35,644 nucleotides of DNA from JBCBKZ01 sp039026975. GTDB lineage: Bacteria > Bacteroidota > Bacteroidia > J057. The stretch spans positions 1-35,644 of the forward strand of contig JBCCLI010000013.1 in the NCBI GenBank assembly GCA_039026975.1, read 5' to 3'. Of the stretch, positions 35,134-35,644 are shown one piece after another. Position 1 is the stretch's first letter. Every line of letters begins with the position of its first letter. Below the pieces are notes generated by a model, which had not been told where the DNA came from, made no database searches, and saw only the letters and a program-made list of their open reading frames with translations. Position numbers and translations under genes: made by a program.

Positions 35134-35644
35134 ATGTTATCTGCCATCCTTATTGATCATAATCCTGGGTTCATCACGGGATTTACTGACCAACTCGCCC
35201 TGTACTGTCCCCATTTGCTCATTAAGGGTACAGCCTCTTCTTTACCTGAAGCCCAACCGCTTATTCAGGAGGAAACGCCAGATCTTATGTTTGTGGAATA
35301 TAGTTCTGACAAAAAAAGGACTCTTCCATATGGAAACTGGACCTCTACCGGAGTCCCCACCATAGCGCTTACACAGAGAGATAAGTGTGCCCTGGAAGCC
35401 ATAAGAATGGGAATGACCTCTTTCTTGAGAAAACCTGTCATTCCTGAAGATCTTATTGCAGCTGTGGGGGTAGCTTATAAAATGGTACTTGCCACCAAGG
35501 AATATATACAGGGAACCCAACTCATACACGAAACGCCCCATACGCCTTCCAGCCAGCTGATAGGAATACCTACCATGAAAGGATATGATTACCTAAAAGT
35601 AGATGAGATTATCAGGTGTGAGGGTTTGCAGAAATGTACGAGAG
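35134..35644 (+). CDS. LytTR-family response regulator with atypical receiver (3' end outside window)
   Basis: An open frame of 170 codons runs off the end of the window from the ATG at 35134. Residues 3-120 are a receiver: AILIDHNPGF (strand 1; Asp8-His9 in place of the acidic pair), LMFVEYSSD (strand 3; Glu55 where the phospho-acceptor Asp should be), TIALT (Thr80) and FLRKP (Lys100). Residues 141-170 are the beginning of a LytTR DNA-binding domain (LIGIPTMKGYDYLKVDEIIRCE). LytTR regulators bind direct repeats in promoters. The Glu suggests a receiver that is not phosphorylated or that mimics the phosphorylated state. The missing 3' end prevents judging the DNA-binding part. No histidine kinase gene is in view. 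Confidence 0.88.
   Translation, partial: MLSAILIDHNPGFITGFTDQLALYCPHLLIKGTASSLPEAQPLIQEETPDLMFVEYSSDKKRTLPYGNWTSTGVPTIALTQRDKCALEAIRMGMTSFLRKPVIPEDLIAAVGVAYKMVLATKEYIQGTQLIHETPHTPSSQLIGIPTMKGYDYLKVDEIIRCEGLQKCTR

Noticed and set aside
35153..35365. 70-codon plus-strand ORF near the right end
   Set aside because: It is out of frame with the response regulator that begins at 35134, which has clear receiver and LytTR motifs.
35242..35541. 99-codon minus-strand ORF near the right end
   Set aside because: It is antisense to the response-regulator frame and shows no family pattern.

Overview
The window looks like a chromosomal segment from a member of the Bacteroidota, probably of the Cytophagia/Saprospiria type. 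Three secreted proteins, plus the partial gene at the left edge, end in a type IX secretion system (T9SS, Por) sorting domain. Promoters of the Bacteroidota form (TTG, about 19 nt, TAnnTTTG) are visible. BACON, HYR and Cys-paired Fn3 modules are abundant, and there is a PadR plus prefix-domain permease pair and a LytTR response regulator. Base composition is moderate. I see no phage, insertion sequence, CRISPR array, tRNA or rRNA.

Layout. 1-5.1 kb: the 3' end of one T9SS-exported protein, a strong terminator, then a 1466-residue secreted subtilisin-fold protease whose usual catalytic His motif reads Glu. 5.3-7.2 kb: a single half-size ABC exporter. 7.2-7.5 kb: a short opposite-strand ORF resembling a response-regulator receiver cut off after its third strand. 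7.6-10.5 kb: housekeeping genes (DUF3108 protein, murB, accD) closed by back-to-back terminators. 10.6-12.0 kb (minus): a secreted purple-acid-phosphatase-like enzyme. 12.2-15.2 kb: a PadR repressor overlapping by 4 nt an FtsX/MacB-type permease, with a clear promoter and two copies of a 12-bp putative operator. 15.3-17.6 kb (minus): a MarR-GNAT fusion with a perfect palindrome in its leader, a MOSC protein and an F420/NADP-reductase-like protein. 17.7-21.4 kb (minus): a two-gene ABC exporter with asymmetric ATPase sites. 21.4-22.6 kb: a 1.2-kb stretch without a convincing gene but with three hairpins, one a textbook terminator with nothing coding ahead of it. 22.6-31.9 kb: two very large secreted proteins (ThuA-like and NPCBM/DUF1349-like) sharing BACON, Cys-paired Fn3 and T9SS domains. 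32.0-34.8 kb: a sulfite-oxidase-like molybdoenzyme, a lipoprotein cytochrome c and a sterol-desaturase-family membrane hydroxylase. 35.1 kb to the end: the 5' part of a LytTR response regulator whose phospho-acceptor Asp is replaced by Glu.

How the genes work together. The sulfite oxidase and cytochrome c, 3 nt apart, look like an enzyme and its electron acceptor. The two minus-strand ABC half-transporters look like a heterodimer. PadR and the permease form an autoregulated module. The two giant secreted proteins have the same modular style and probably act together on the cell surface or outside the cell, perhaps on polysaccharide or glycoprotein; the substrate cannot be read from sequence. 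I found no clear-cut unknown defence or mobile system. The best leads are the orphan-terminator region near 22.1 kb, the two receiver-like proteins lacking the phospho-acceptor Asp, the Glu-type subtilisin and the giant secreted pair.
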